Positions 1 through 8,385 of a stretch of DNA of 64,000 nucleotides are shown here, piece by piece (position 1 is the first letter of the stretch; each line of letters opens with the position of its first letter). Made by a program: the position numbers and the translations under genes. The notes under the pieces are model-generated. The model did no database searches and had not been told where the DNA came from. It saw only the letters and a list, made by a program, of their open reading frames with translations. This stretch comes from Rhodococcus_F sp040656415 (lineage in GTDB: Bacteria > Actinomycetota > Actinomycetes > Mycobacteriales > Mycobacteriaceae): the NCBI RefSeq assembly GCF_040656415.1, contig NZ_JBFAMC010000002.1, forward strand, positions 310,001 to 374,000, written 5' to 3'.

Positions 1-37
1 CCACCAGCGGTCGTGACCGGGCGATGCCGTTGTATGC

Positions 38-2153
38 CTACTCGTAGGTGTCGTTGAATGTCTGGAGAACCTGGGTCACGACTCCGGTCAGCTCGTTGAA
101 GATGAGCGAACCGTTCTCGAAGTCGCTGCGCATACCGCCCGGGATCGCGTACTCGTCGCTGGTCGGCAGACCGAGAACGCCACTGTCGGCACCGAGTTTC
201 CTCCAGGTGTTGTAGATCTCCCCGAGGACCGTCCACACACCACCGTTCGGTGAGGTGTAGATCGCCCCGTTGGTGAACAGCGCGCCCGTGTTGCCTGCCT
301 TCGCCTGGAGAAGTCCAGTGATGGCTTGGCCGAGCCTGCCCGCCTCACCGCCCTCGGCGAGCCACTTCTGTACGACGGGCGAGTCGGTAAGCCGGATCAG
401 TTCGGTGACGAGCCCCGGGATGTCGTCCGGCAGACTCGAGCCAAGATCCGGTGGTGGCAAGCTACCTGCGGGTGGGCCCGCCGCGAGGATGGAGCTGCCG
501 TTGCCGAGGTTGGCCGCAGCGATCTGCCGGATCTGGTTCATGTATGAGTAACCGACAGCGCCTGGGCAGACGGTGTAACCGACGTCGCTGTGCGCGAAGA
601 TTATCGGCACGTCTATCGGTTGGCCTACCGGAATCGGAGTGAACTGGGTGCCCTCGGAGTACATTCTCGTGTACCCGAAGGGGTCGAGTCCGGCATTGCC
701 GAGCTTCCAGCCCAGGAACCTGCCGACCGCGTCGATCGTGGCCTGCGGCGGAGCCACATTGGAGAAATCACCCATCATTGCGACGCCGGTGGTGTTCTCG
801 TTGAATCCGCCCGCGTGAGCGCCTCGGACCGGAAGGCCCAGGCCGCCTGCGCGCCCCTCGAAGATCTGCCCGTACCTGTCGACGAGCGCGTTGTATCCGA
901 TGTCGCACCAGCCGAGCGTCTGTGCGTGGTACGCGTAGATCCCGCGGACGATTTGCGCGGACTCGGCCGGGGAGTAGTTGTTAGTACCTGCGGTGTGGTG
1001 CACGATGCCGCCACCGAGGGAGTTGTCGTATGTCGGATTCGAGCAGCGAATCGACTCGTCTGCACCCCACTGGCCTCGGCTGATGACTCCGGGGGTGAGG
1101 CTGCCGAGCGAGTTGGTGATACCGGTGAGCAAGCTGTCACCAGGGCTGCTGCCCGGGGCGATGAGCACTGCGGTAACCAAGTCGGCCGCCAAGTCCGCCG
1201 ACTGCTGGCGGATCGGCTTGCTGACGGAAGCGGGAGTGTAGCCGAGAGGGGCAGCATCCTCGGGTGCGGTGTTCTCGGGTGCGGTGTTCTCGGGTGCGGT
1301 GTTCTCGGGTGCGGTGTTCTCGGGTGCGGTGTTCTCGGGTGCGGTGTTCTCGGGTGCGGTGTTCTCGGGNNNNNNNNNNNNNNNNNNNNNNNNNNNNNNN
1401 NNNNNNNNNNNNNNNNNNNNNNNNNNNNNNNNNNNNNNNNNNNNNNNNNNNNNNNNNNNNNNNNNCGGGTGCTTCGGGCAGAGCAGTGGCCGACGTGGGC
1501 GTCAGGACCTGGATCGCGTTGGTCTGCCCGACATAGACGGCTTCGGTCGCGACCTTTCCGCCGGTCGCTTCCAGGCGGGCACTGTCAGTATCGGCGATCT
1601 CGGGGGAGAACCACTCGCCCCAGGTCCCGTCGGGCTTCTTCGCCCGGATTTTCGACTCAGCGGCCCCGACCGTTTCGGATGTGAGCGCCACCATACTGAA
1701 GGGGGTATCGCGAGTGACTTCCTTGACGATCGTGCCTGGCTCGTGATCGGCCGGCGGAGGCGTCGCCGGGTCGGAGACGTCGCCCATCACAGGGATTTTC
1801 AGCGGGATTTGCACTCCACCGGGAAGTTCCAGAGTGCTCGGAATCTGAATGGACGGCGGAATCGGCAGGTTCCTTAGCTCGCCGATGTTGACGTCAGGCA
1901 GGTCCAGCCCGGTCAATTCCTTCAGCGGAATTACGACATCGGGGATCTGGGCCAGGACCACCTCCGCGATGTCGGTCGAAATCTCGGTGGTTTCGCTCGT
2001 AGAGCTGATGCCGGAGGGCCCGTTACCGCTGTAGACCGCCACGGTACTCGTGACAGTCAGAGCAGCGACAGCCCCGAGGACAAACGAGGGCTTCAGTCGG
2101 CGGTGCGGCACGGGACTCTCCTCAGTCGTAGTTTTCTGCGAGTTGCTTCGCAA
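38..2153 (-). CDS. Secreted N-acetylmuramoyl-L-alanine amidase (PGRP/amidase_2) with C-terminal LGFP repeats, interrupted by an assembly gap
   Basis: This is a predicted zinc amidase that cleaves the peptide stem from peptidoglycan, comparable to M. tuberculosis Rv3811. The first ~230 residues have an N-terminal signal or anchor segment (FVLGAVAALTVTSTVAV) and a wall-protein-like region. A Pro/Glu-rich ENTAP repeat follows, then the PGRP domain with zinc ligands visible in VHHTAG, AHSDVGYTVCPG and the YNALVDRYGQIFEG strand. The last ~90 residues carry LGFP-type motifs (GVLGLPTSDE). A run of 96 N sits inside the repeat. The sequence before the gap and the ENTAP frame after it are out of phase as assembled, so I treat this as one gene with a wrong gap length and not as a real frameshift. 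The start is the most upstream GTG or ATG before the signal segment. It is divergent from the SpoIID-like gene. Confidence 0.8.
1261..1369. repeat. 15-bp tandem repeat, seven full units, encoding ENTAP pentapeptides
   Basis: The unit CGGGTGCGGTGTTCT (plus strand) repeats perfectly seven times and then runs into the N gap. On the minus strand, in the amidase frame, each unit reads Glu-Asn-Thr-Ala-Pro. It probably forms a flexible linker between the N-terminal region and the PGRP domain. Confidence 0.95.
1370..1465. other. Assembly gap (96 N)
   Basis: This is a run of 96 unknown bases inside the ENTAP repeat. For the amidase frame to continue, the true gap must be 2 modulo 3. An uninterrupted repeat would need 11 + 15k bases, for example 86 or 101. 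The stated length is therefore probably an estimate. Confidence 0.95.
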
Positions 2154-2213
2154 ACCTGCAACTTGTGGTACTCATGTTGTTAGAGTGTCTCTTGTTGCAC
2201 ACTCCAGTCACTC

Positions 2214-2242
2214 TTGACACACTAATCCCACGAAAATATGAA
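2214..2242 (+). promoter_or_regulatory. Sigma-A type promoter for the SpoIID-like gene
   Basis: A perfect -35 box TTGACA (2214-2219) and a -10 box TATGAA (2237-2242) are separated by 17 bp. This implies a leader of about 100 nt before the ATG at 2346. It lies in the divergent space between the amidase and the SpoIID-like gene. Confidence 0.55.
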
Positions 2243-2345
2243 TCTCAACCTTACGTTGAGACTTTATCGGATTGTTTCGAAGCTTCCGGGGAGCGAGGCG
2301 CACGCCACGCCACGGAGCCAGTTCCGAAGTGGTGAGGAGTGTGTG

Positions 2346-3920
2346 ATGGCGAAGCCCGAATTCGGGGTCCGCGCAGTTAGACGGGCCCGCACTCGAAGCA
2401 GGCTGTACATCGCGAGGCCCACCAGCACACGCGGTTGGACGAGATCGCTGTTGCGTATGTCGGCACTCGGAATCGCACCCGCCCTCGTAGTTGGTGCAGT
2501 AACCGGAGTGGTCGCCCAACACCAACCCGCGAGGCAGGAGGTTCGGGTCGCAGTCGCGTCCGACACGCCGTTCACAATCTCCGGGCACGGCAACGGGCAC
2601 GGCCGCGGAATGGGCCAGTGGGGTGCGTACGGGTACGCCAAGGATCACGGATGGGCGGCCGAGCGGATCCTCGCTCATTACTACGGTGGGACCACGCTCG
2701 GTACTCTCGCCGACGCGCAGATCAGCGTGCGACTGCAGGGACGCGACGATCAACCCCTCGGCGTGTATTCGGACGTGGGTGCCGTCGTTGCGGGCAAGTC
2801 AGTCGGACCGGGAGATGGCGTCCATTTGACGCCGACTGAAGGAGGCGGAGCGAGCGTCGTGGTCACCCGGGGGTGTGCCGGCGATGTCCTGTGGCAGGAA
2901 ACGACCGACCATCCGTGGGTGGACCCCGTCGACCTCGGGCCCGACCGGCCCCCAAGCGAGCACCTGAAGCTGTGCGCCGATGACACCCCATACCGTGGCT
3001 CGCTAGGTGTCGCACTCGACGGCGGAGCCACGCGCACCGTCAACGTTCTCGAAATAGATGACTACCTACTGGGCGTCCTCCCTCACGAAGTCAAAGCCAA
3101 CTGGGCTGATACCGGTGGGGCGGAGGCACTTCGGGCGCAGGCAGTCGCGGCACGCTCTTACGCCGCCGCCGAAGACCGCGAGGAATATGCCAGGACCTGT
3201 GACACCAAGGACTGCCAGATCTACGGAGGATCCGCCAGCGAGGATCCACGGACGACGGAGGCCGTCCGCTCAACCTCGGACATGATCTTGACGAGAGACA
3301 ACAAGGTCGTCGCGGCCGAATTCTCCTCGTCCACAGGTGGATACACGGCCGGCGGAGAGTTCCCTGCCGTCGTGGATCTCGGCGACACCGCGTCGCCGTA
3401 CCACGACTGGACGGTGACTCTCACCGCGGGCGACATTGCCTCCGCATTCGGAGTGGGAGAACTCGAGTCGTTCGAAGTCGTCGCCCGCAACAACTTTGGG
3501 GCCGAGGGCGGTCGCGCCACCGGCGTGAAGGTGGTCGGGTCGACGGGTACGGCCGAGGTGACCGGTCTCGAAGCACGCTCGAAACTGAACCTTCGGTCTG
3601 ACTGGTTCACAGTCGGCCCCGGCGTCGGCGACCCGGAGCCACTGTCGCTGATCGGTAACCCGGACCCAGCCTCTCCAGCGGGTGAGGACGTGGGCGCCGT
3701 CGGTACAACGCTGGGTTCGCCGATCGACGAGAAGTACGAGGAAGTCGGCGGCGTGAACGGCACACTCGGAGCTCCGGTCGGACCCGAGATGATGCTGCCT
3801 TCCGATGCGGGGAAGTTCCGCACATACACCGGCGGAACGATCATCTGGACGGAAACACTGGGCGCACGAGTAGTCGACGCCAACGTGCTGCGTGAATGGG
3901 CACCGGAGAGCGGAAGTTAA
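2346..3920 (+). CDS. SpoIID/LytB domain cell-wall protein with C-terminal LGFP repeats
   Basis: This 524-residue predicted exported protein has a basic N-terminus followed by a hydrophobic segment (ALGIAPALVVGAVTGVVA, about residues 40-57). The SpoIID/LytB signature GHGNGHGRGMGQWGAYGYA lies at about residues 80-98, and the long SpoIID core includes DDYLLGVLPHEVKANW and LRAQAVAARSYA. The C-terminus has LGFP-like motifs (NGTLGAPVG, GGTIIWT), which in this family of organisms bind the cell wall. SpoIID proteins act on peptidoglycan (lytic transglycosylase or amidase enhancer). I start at the ATG at 2346 because GGTGAGGAG precedes it; an in-frame start at 2238 would lie on top of the promoter. 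It is divergent from a peptidoglycan amidase, which suggests related wall-remodelling roles. Confidence 0.8.
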   Translation: MAKPEFGVRAVRRARTRSRLYIARPTSTRGWTRSLLRMSALGIAPALVVGAVTGVVAQHQPARQEVRVAVASDTPFTISGHGNGHGRGMGQWGAYGYAKDHGWAAERILAHYYGGTTLGTLADAQISVRLQGRDDQPLGVYSDVGAVVAGKSVGPGDGVHLTPTEGGGASVVVTRGCAGDVLWQETTDHPWVDPVDLGPDRPPSEHLKLCADDTPYRGSLGVALDGGATRTVNVLEIDDYLLGVLPHEVKANWADTGGAEALRAQAVAARSYAAAEDREEYARTCDTKDCQIYGGSASEDPRTTEAVRSTSDMILTRDNKVVAAEFSSSTGGYTAGGEFPAVVDLGDTASPYHDWTVTLTAGDIASAFGVGELESFEVVARNNFGAEGGRATGVKVVGSTGTAEVTGLEARSKLNLRSDWFTVGPGVGDPEPLSLIGNPDPASPAGEDVGAVGTTLGSPIDEKYEEVGGVNGTLGAPVGPEMMLPSDAGKFRTYTGGTIIWTETLGARVVDANVLREWAPESGS

Positions 3921-3984
3921 GGAAGGTGGGCCAGTAGGGGTCGCAAGTCACCTGCTCACCTTCCGTCACCGACGGTTCGCTCGC

Positions 3985-4629
3985 CTATTCGCGTTCCCGC
4001 CCGAGGGAGGGCGGAATCTGCAGGACTTTCCGTGCTTTGCGGGAGATGTCGCAGTTGCCGGAGGCGACGGAGTGGAGGATGCCGTTGTAGACCAGGTCCC
4101 ACATCTGTGGGTTGCTCTGGACATCTCGCAACCCGAAGGAGTGGACCTTCCTGCCCTCGGCGTCTTCGAGGCGCAGTACCCGACGGAGTCCGTCGACGCT
4201 GAACCTGATCCGGACCAGCTCGTAGGTGTTGACCCACTTCGGGCCCTCCTGGACCCACATGGCCCCGGCCGCCATCCACTCGTATCCGGTTCGCCAATAC
4301 ATTACGGCGCCGATAACGGTCAGAAGAACCCAGAATCCCCAGTCGCTGACCCAGTCGAATCCACCAACCTTGAGGGTGGCGAAGGCTGCAACGATTGCCG
4401 GCATGCCGATCGTCGCTTGCATTCTGTGCTTGCTCTCGAACTGGAACCATTCGAGGGTGGGGCCGAGGTCCTCGGGGGCGGGTGGGGGCTTGGTCGGGGT
4501 CCGGTCGGTCGGGGTCGTCTCGTTGGCGGAGCTTTCCCGGCGGGGAGCCGTGGGTGGACGTGGTTCGCCGGTGTGTGGGTCGGGGACCGGGGGGAGGCGG
4601 AACTGCCCGCGCGGGAAGTAGTGGGTCAT
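3985..4629 (-). CDS. Tandem paralogue 5 of a two-helix membrane protein (putative immunity protein), last copy
   Basis: This 214-residue protein is the most distal of five tandem copies. It has a Pro-rich N-terminus (MTHYFPRGQFRLPPVPDP), two hydrophobic segments at about residues 70-87 and 96-112, and a conserved C-terminal soluble domain beginning WVNTYELVRIRFSVDGL. It ends GRERE, a few residues shorter than its siblings (GREPVDKAD). The start is the ATG at 4629, two bases after the previous copy's stop, so it is probably translationally coupled. I know of no named family. The immunity role is inferred from the membrane location, the tandem amplification and the position after a predicted type VII effector. 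Confidence 0.7.
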   Translation of the reverse strand: MTHYFPRGQFRLPPVPDPHTGEPRPPTAPRRESSANETTPTDRTPTKPPPAPEDLGPTLEWFQFESKHRMQATIGMPAIVAAFATLKVGGFDWVSDWGFWVLLTVIGAVMYWRTGYEWMAAGAMWVQEGPKWVNTYELVRIRFSVDGLRRVLRLEDAEGRKVHSFGLRDVQSNPQMWDLVYNGILHSVASGNCDISRKARKVLQIPPSLGRERE

Positions 4630-4631
4630 TG

Positions 4632-5288
4632 TCAGTCCGCTTTGTCCACTGGCTCCCGGCCGAGGGAGGGCGGGATCTGCAGGACTTTCCGTGCTTTGCG
4701 GGAGATGTCGCAGTTGCCGGAGGCGACGGAGTGGAGGATGCCGTTGTAGACCAGGTCCCACATCTGTGGGTTGCTCTGGACATCTCGCAACCCGAAGGAG
4801 TGGATCTTCCTGCCCTCGGCGTCTTCGATTCGGAGTACCCGGTTGAGTCCGTCGACGCTGAATCTGATCCGGACCAGCTCGTAGGTGTTGACCCAGAATG
4901 GGCCGTCCTGCACCCACACCGCCCCGGCCGCCATCCACTCCTGGCCGGCCCGCCAATACATGAACGCGCCGCACCCCACGATCCAGAACCATGGGAACCA
5001 CTGACCGACCCATTCGAATCCGCGGTTTGTAAAGATGATGAATGCCAACAAGAGTCCCGACATAGCAACTGCCGCTTGCACTCTGTGCTTCGTCGACGCC
5101 TGTGACCATTCCAGGGCGGGGCCCATGCCCGAGGGCTCAGGCGGGGCTTTTCTCGGGGTCCGGTCGGTCGGGGTCGTCTCGAACGCGGAGCTTTCCCGGC
5201 GGGGTGCCGCGGGTGGGCGGGGTTCGCCGGTTTGTGGGTCGGGGATCGGGGCAGGGCTGATCCACCTGCGGGGGAAGTAGTGGGCCAT
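4632..5288 (-). CDS. Tandem paralogue 4 of a two-helix membrane protein (putative immunity protein)
   Basis: This 218-residue protein starts MAHYFPRRWISPAPIPDP. The hydrophobic hairpin (about residues 70-112) is the most divergent of the five, with AMSGLLLAFIIFTNRGFEW then WFPWFWIVGCGAFMYW. The C-terminal ~100 residues are nearly identical to the other copies. The Pro-rich N-terminus and the DGPFWVNTYEL stretch match copy 3 (5291-5947) more than copies 2 and 5, giving a mosaic pattern across the array. It starts two bases after the upstream copy's stop. Confidence 0.7.
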   Translation of the reverse strand: MAHYFPRRWISPAPIPDPQTGEPRPPAAPRRESSAFETTPTDRTPRKAPPEPSGMGPALEWSQASTKHRVQAAVAMSGLLLAFIIFTNRGFEWVGQWFPWFWIVGCGAFMYWRAGQEWMAAGAVWVQDGPFWVNTYELVRIRFSVDGLNRVLRIEDAEGRKIHSFGLRDVQSNPQMWDLVYNGILHSVASGNCDISRKARKVLQIPPSLGREPVDKAD

Positions 5289-5290
5289 CG

Positions 5291-5947
5291 TCAGTCCACC
5301 TTGTCGACGGGCTCCCGGCCGAGGGAGGGCGGGATCTGCAGGACTTTCCGTGCTTTGCGGGAGATGTCGCAGTTGCCGGAGGCGACGGAGTGGAGGATGC
5401 CGTTGTAGACCAGGTTCCACATCTGTGGGTTGCTCTGGACATCTCGTAACCCGAATGAATGGATCTTCCTGCCCTCGGAGTCTTCGATTCGGAGTACCCG
5501 GTTGAGTCCGTCGACGCTGAATCGGATCCGGACCAGCTCGTAGGTGTTGACCCAGAATGGGCCGTCCTGGACCCACACGGCCCCGGCCGCCATCCACTCC
5601 TGGCCAGTTCTCCAGTACATGAATGCGCCCATCAGCACCATCCAGATCCAAGGGAACCAGTGGTCGACCCAACCGAATCCCCCCTCTTTGACGGTGGCAA
5701 AAGCGGCAATGAGTGCTGGCAGGGCAACCGCCGCTTGCGTCCTGCGTTTGGGCTCGAACTGTGACCATTCCAGGGTGGGGCCGAGGTCCTCGGGGGCCGG
5801 TGGGGGCTTGGTCGGGGTCCGGTCGGTCGGGGTCGCCACGTTGGCGGAGCTCTCCCGGCGGGGAGCCGTGGGTGGGCGTGGTTCGCCGGTCTGTGGGTCG
5901 GGGATCGGGGCAGGGCTGATCCGTCTGCGGGGGAAGTAGTGGGTCAT
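5291..5947 (-). CDS. Tandem paralogue 3 of a two-helix membrane protein (putative immunity protein)
   Basis: This 218-residue protein starts MTHYFPRRRISPAPIPDP. The hairpin reads ALPALIAAFATVKEGGFGW then WFPWIWMVLMGAFMYW, so its second helix is close to copy 4 while its first resembles copy 5 of the array (3985-4629). The C-terminal domain is essentially the family consensus. The period to the next copy is exactly 659 bp. Start and stop spacing of two bases on each side implies one polycistronic transcript. Confidence 0.7.
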   Translation of the reverse strand: MTHYFPRRRISPAPIPDPQTGEPRPPTAPRRESSANVATPTDRTPTKPPPAPEDLGPTLEWSQFEPKRRTQAAVALPALIAAFATVKEGGFGWVDHWFPWIWMVLMGAFMYWRTGQEWMAAGAVWVQDGPFWVNTYELVRIRFSVDGLNRVLRIEDSEGRKIHSFGLRDVQSNPQMWNLVYNGILHSVASGNCDISRKARKVLQIPPSLGREPVDKVD

Positions 5948-5949
5948 TT

Positions 5950-6606
5950 TCAGTCCGCTTTGTTCACGGGTTCCCGGCCGAGAGAAGGTGGGATCTGCAG
6001 GACTTTCCGTGCCTTGTTGGAGATGTCGCAGTTGCCGGAGGCGACGGAGTGGAGGATGCCGTTGTAGACCAGGTTCCACATCTGTGGGTTGCTCTGGACA
6101 TCTCGTAGCCTGAAGGAGTGGATTTCTCTGCCCTCGGCGTCTTTGAGGCGCAACACCCGGCGGAGACCGTCGACGCTGAATCTGATCCGGACCAGCTCGT
6201 AGGTGTTGACCCACTTCGGGCCTTCCTGGACCCACACGGCCCCGGCTGCCATCCACTCCTGGCCCACCCGCCAATACATGAACGCGCCGGTCAGCGCCGC
6301 GAGGAGCCAGTAGCCCCAGTCGCTGGTCCAGTCGAATCCGCCCTCTTCGAGGGTGATTAATGCTGCACAAAATGCCGGCAGGCCGACCGCCGCTTGCATA
6401 CTGTGCTTGGGTGCGAACTGGGACCATTCGAGCGTGGGGCCGAGGCCCTCGGGGGCGGGTGGGGGCTTTCTAGGGGTTCGGTCGGTCGGTGTCGTCTCGA
6501 CTGCGGAGGTTACACGGCGGGGTGCGGTGGGTGGGCGTGGTTCGCCGGTGTGTGGGTCGGGGACCGGGGGGAGGCGGAACTGCCCGCGCGGGAAGTAGTG
6601 GGTCAT
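5950..6606 (-). CDS. Tandem paralogue 2 of a two-helix membrane protein (putative immunity protein)
   Basis: This 218-residue protein starts MTHYFPRGQFRLPPVPDP, the same N-terminus as the copy at 3985-4629. The hairpin reads GLPAFCAALITLEEGGFDW then WGYWLLAALTGAFMYW. Both copies also share EGPKWVNTYEL where others have DGPxW, consistent with unequal exchange or gene conversion between non-adjacent copies. Small C-terminal differences (SFRLRDV, ISNKARK) set it apart from the consensus. Confidence 0.7.
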   Translation of the reverse strand: MTHYFPRGQFRLPPVPDPHTGEPRPPTAPRRVTSAVETTPTDRTPRKPPPAPEGLGPTLEWSQFAPKHSMQAAVGLPAFCAALITLEEGGFDWTSDWGYWLLAALTGAFMYWRVGQEWMAAGAVWVQEGPKWVNTYELVRIRFSVDGLRRVLRLKDAEGREIHSFRLRDVQSNPQMWNLVYNGILHSVASGNCDISNKARKVLQIPPSLGREPVNKAD

Positions 6607-6608
6607 TG

Positions 6609-7265
6609 TCAGTCCGCTTTGTCCACTGGCTCCCGGCCGAGGGAGGGCGGGATCTGCAGGACTTTCCGTGCTTTGCGGGAGATGTCGCAGTTGCCGGAGG
6701 CGACGGAGTGGAGGATGCCGTTGTAGACCAGGTTCCACATCTGTGGGTTGCTCTGGACATCTCGTAGTCCGAAGGAGTGGATCTTCCTGCCCTCGGCGTC
6801 TTCGATGCGCAGCACCCGGCGGAGTCCGTCGACGCTGAACCTGATGCGTACCAGCTCGTAGGTGTTGACCCAGTCCGGGCCGTCCTGCACCCACACAGCC
6901 CCAGCCGCCATCCACTCGCAGCCTGTTCGCCAGTAGAAGAACGTGCCGGTCAGCGCCATGAGAAGCCAGTAGCTCCAGTTGCCAGTCCAGCCGAACCCGC
7001 CCTCCTTGACCGTGACGAACGCCGCGCATAGCGCTGGCATGATGACCGCCGCTTGCACTCTGTGGCCTGTCGCGAACTGGGACCATTCCAGCGTGGGGCC
7101 GAGTCCCTCGGGGGCGGGTGGGGCCTTCCGCGGGGCATGGTCTGTCGGGGTCGCCACGTTGGCGGAGCTTTCCCGGCGAGGTGCCGCGGGTGGGCGAGGC
7201 TCACCGGTCTGCGGGTCCGGGATCGGGGGGAGGCGGAACTGCCCGCGCGGGAAGAAGTGGGTCAT
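6609..7265 (-). CDS. Tandem paralogue 1 of a two-helix membrane protein (putative immunity protein), next to the effector
   Basis: This 218-residue protein starts MTHFFPRGQFRLPPIPDP at an ATG four bases after the stop of the putative effector, so it is the copy most tightly coupled to it. The hairpin reads IMPALCAAFVTVKEGGFGW then WSYWLLMALTGTFFYW. The consensus C-terminal domain ends GREPVDKAD. Longer in-frame extensions upstream overlap the effector gene in another frame and are not credible. If the array encodes immunity, this copy is the best candidate for the cognate protein. Confidence 0.75.
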   Translation of the reverse strand: MTHFFPRGQFRLPPIPDPQTGEPRPPAAPRRESSANVATPTDHAPRKAPPAPEGLGPTLEWSQFATGHRVQAAVIMPALCAAFVTVKEGGFGWTGNWSYWLLMALTGTFFYWRTGCEWMAAGAVWVQDGPDWVNTYELVRIRFSVDGLRRVLRIEDAEGRKIHSFGLRDVQSNPQMWNLVYNGILHSVASGNCDISRKARKVLQIPPSLGREPVDKAD

Positions 7266-7269
7266 GGAG

Positions 7270-8385
7270 TCAGTCCGCCACGTATTCGATGAGTTCGCCC
7301 ACCCCGTAGCTGACAAGTACACCTGCGCCGACCGCAAGGAGGGTGGCGGGGCCTCCGGCGGCGCTAGCCAGAAGCAGACTCGTTGCGGCGGTTCCCGCCA
7401 GGAAGCCGCCCGCGTCTTTCGCGACAACCTTGGCGATATCGCCAGCGTCCTCGGCGCCCTGCACGTCAGACAAGATCTGGAAGCCGGTGAATGCCAACCC
7501 GGCCGCCGGAATCTTGGACCCGAGCGAGGACACGTTCTTGGGGACGATCCCGGCATCAAAGAACTGGGCGACCCGACTCCCGGTCTGTCCTGCGATCAGT
7601 CTGGAGTTCTGCGCGGCGAACCTCGCGGCGTCGTCGGCTGCGGTTCCGAATGTGTTGGCTGCGTTCGTAGCAGCGGCTCGCATCGAGTCGGTGGTGGCCT
7701 CGGCCGCAATCGTTCGGAACGTCTGCACCTGCGTGGCCCGGGTCTGCGCGATAGCACCCCACTTGTCGGCCTCCTGGACCGCGGTGCCTACGTAGCCGAT
7801 CCCCGCGCCCCCCGCCATCCACGGGGCTGAACCCTTCAAGCGATCGAGCCAGTTATCTTCGCCACTTTCATTCGTTCCTCTGAAGGCCATGCGGAGGTCC
7901 TCGTGGGCGAGTCGCTCCTTCTCCCTTGCCTCGGCCACCATGCCGAGGGCTTCCTGGTACGCGGCGATCTGGTTCGCCTGCTTGGTTAGCTGGTCGATGG
8001 TCCACACACCGGGGGGCAGTAGTTCGGGTTCGGCGATCCAGTCGGGGAAGCACACGTCAGGTCCGACCCACAGGCCGGCCTCGAGGGCTTCGGCCGCGGC
8101 CTCGGTCATGCGCTTCTTGACTGTGCTCATCTCGTCGGCAAAAGCACGGAGGGCCTTGGCCAGGTTCTCTGCGCGGTCGGCGACCTCGGTCGTCGCCTTC
8201 CCGAGCTTCTCGACCGCGGTGCGGAAATTGTCACCGGCCTTGTACTGCCAGTCCGCCTCGGACCGATCCCGGGCATTGCGGAATTCTCGTGCGGCGTCGT
8301 CGGCGCCCTCGGCGAGTTGGTCGAGGGCAACGGCGCACTCGGTGCAAGACTCGGGGTCGGCGTCGACATAGACGTAGATGGGCAT
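7270..8385 (-). CDS. Putative type VII secretion effector: WXG-type helical N-terminus and glycine-rich hydrophobic C-terminus
   Basis: This 371-residue protein has a mostly helical N-terminal ~110 residues. The pattern W46-QYKAG51-DNFR resembles the W-x-G turn of WXG100/T7SS-signal domains and is followed by a long amphipathic helix (ENLAKALRAFADEMSTVKKRM). The middle region (about 110-310) is Ala-rich. The C-terminal ~50 residues form hydrophobic Gly/Ala segments (GGFLAGTAATSLLLASAAGG, then LLAVGAGVLVSYGVGELI) able to make a membrane hairpin. No enzyme motif is visible, so a membrane-permeabilising activity is the simplest inference, by analogy with glycine-zipper LXG toxins such as TspA. 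Its ATG overlaps the upstream stop (TGATG), and five putative membrane immunity genes follow. It could instead be a non-toxic ESX substrate. Confidence 0.6.
   Translation of the reverse strand: MPIYVYVDADPESCTECAVALDQLAEGADDAAREFRNARDRSEADWQYKAGDNFRTAVEKLGKATTEVADRAENLAKALRAFADEMSTVKKRMTEAAAEALEAGLWVGPDVCFPDWIAEPELLPPGVWTIDQLTKQANQIAAYQEALGMVAEAREKERLAHEDLRMAFRGTNESGEDNWLDRLKGSAPWMAGGAGIGYVGTAVQEADKWGAIAQTRATQVQTFRTIAAEATTDSMRAAATNAANTFGTAADDAARFAAQNSRLIAGQTGSRVAQFFDAGIVPKNVSSLGSKIPAAGLAFTGFQILSDVQGAEDAGDIAKVVAKDAGGFLAGTAATSLLLASAAGGPATLLAVGAGVLVSYGVGELIEYVAD

Larger units (their letters stand above)
3985..7265. repeat. Array of five direct gene-sized repeats, 659-bp period
   Basis: Stops at 6609, 5950, 5291 and 4632 are spaced exactly 659 bp apart; the last unit is shorter (stop at 3985). 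Long stretches are almost identical between units, for example the 130 bp after positions 4632 and 6609. Sequence change is concentrated in the part encoding the two transmembrane helices. Confidence 0.95.

Noticed and set aside
1261..1369. CRISPR array
   Set aside because: The 15-bp units are contiguous with no spacers and are in frame in the amidase. No cas genes are in the window.
3985..7559. Longer versions (316-378 residues) of the five tandem membrane proteins
   Set aside because: The extra N-terminal parts are read out of frame across the neighbouring copy or the effector gene. The conserved MTHYFPR-type starts, two to four bases after the preceding stop, are better.
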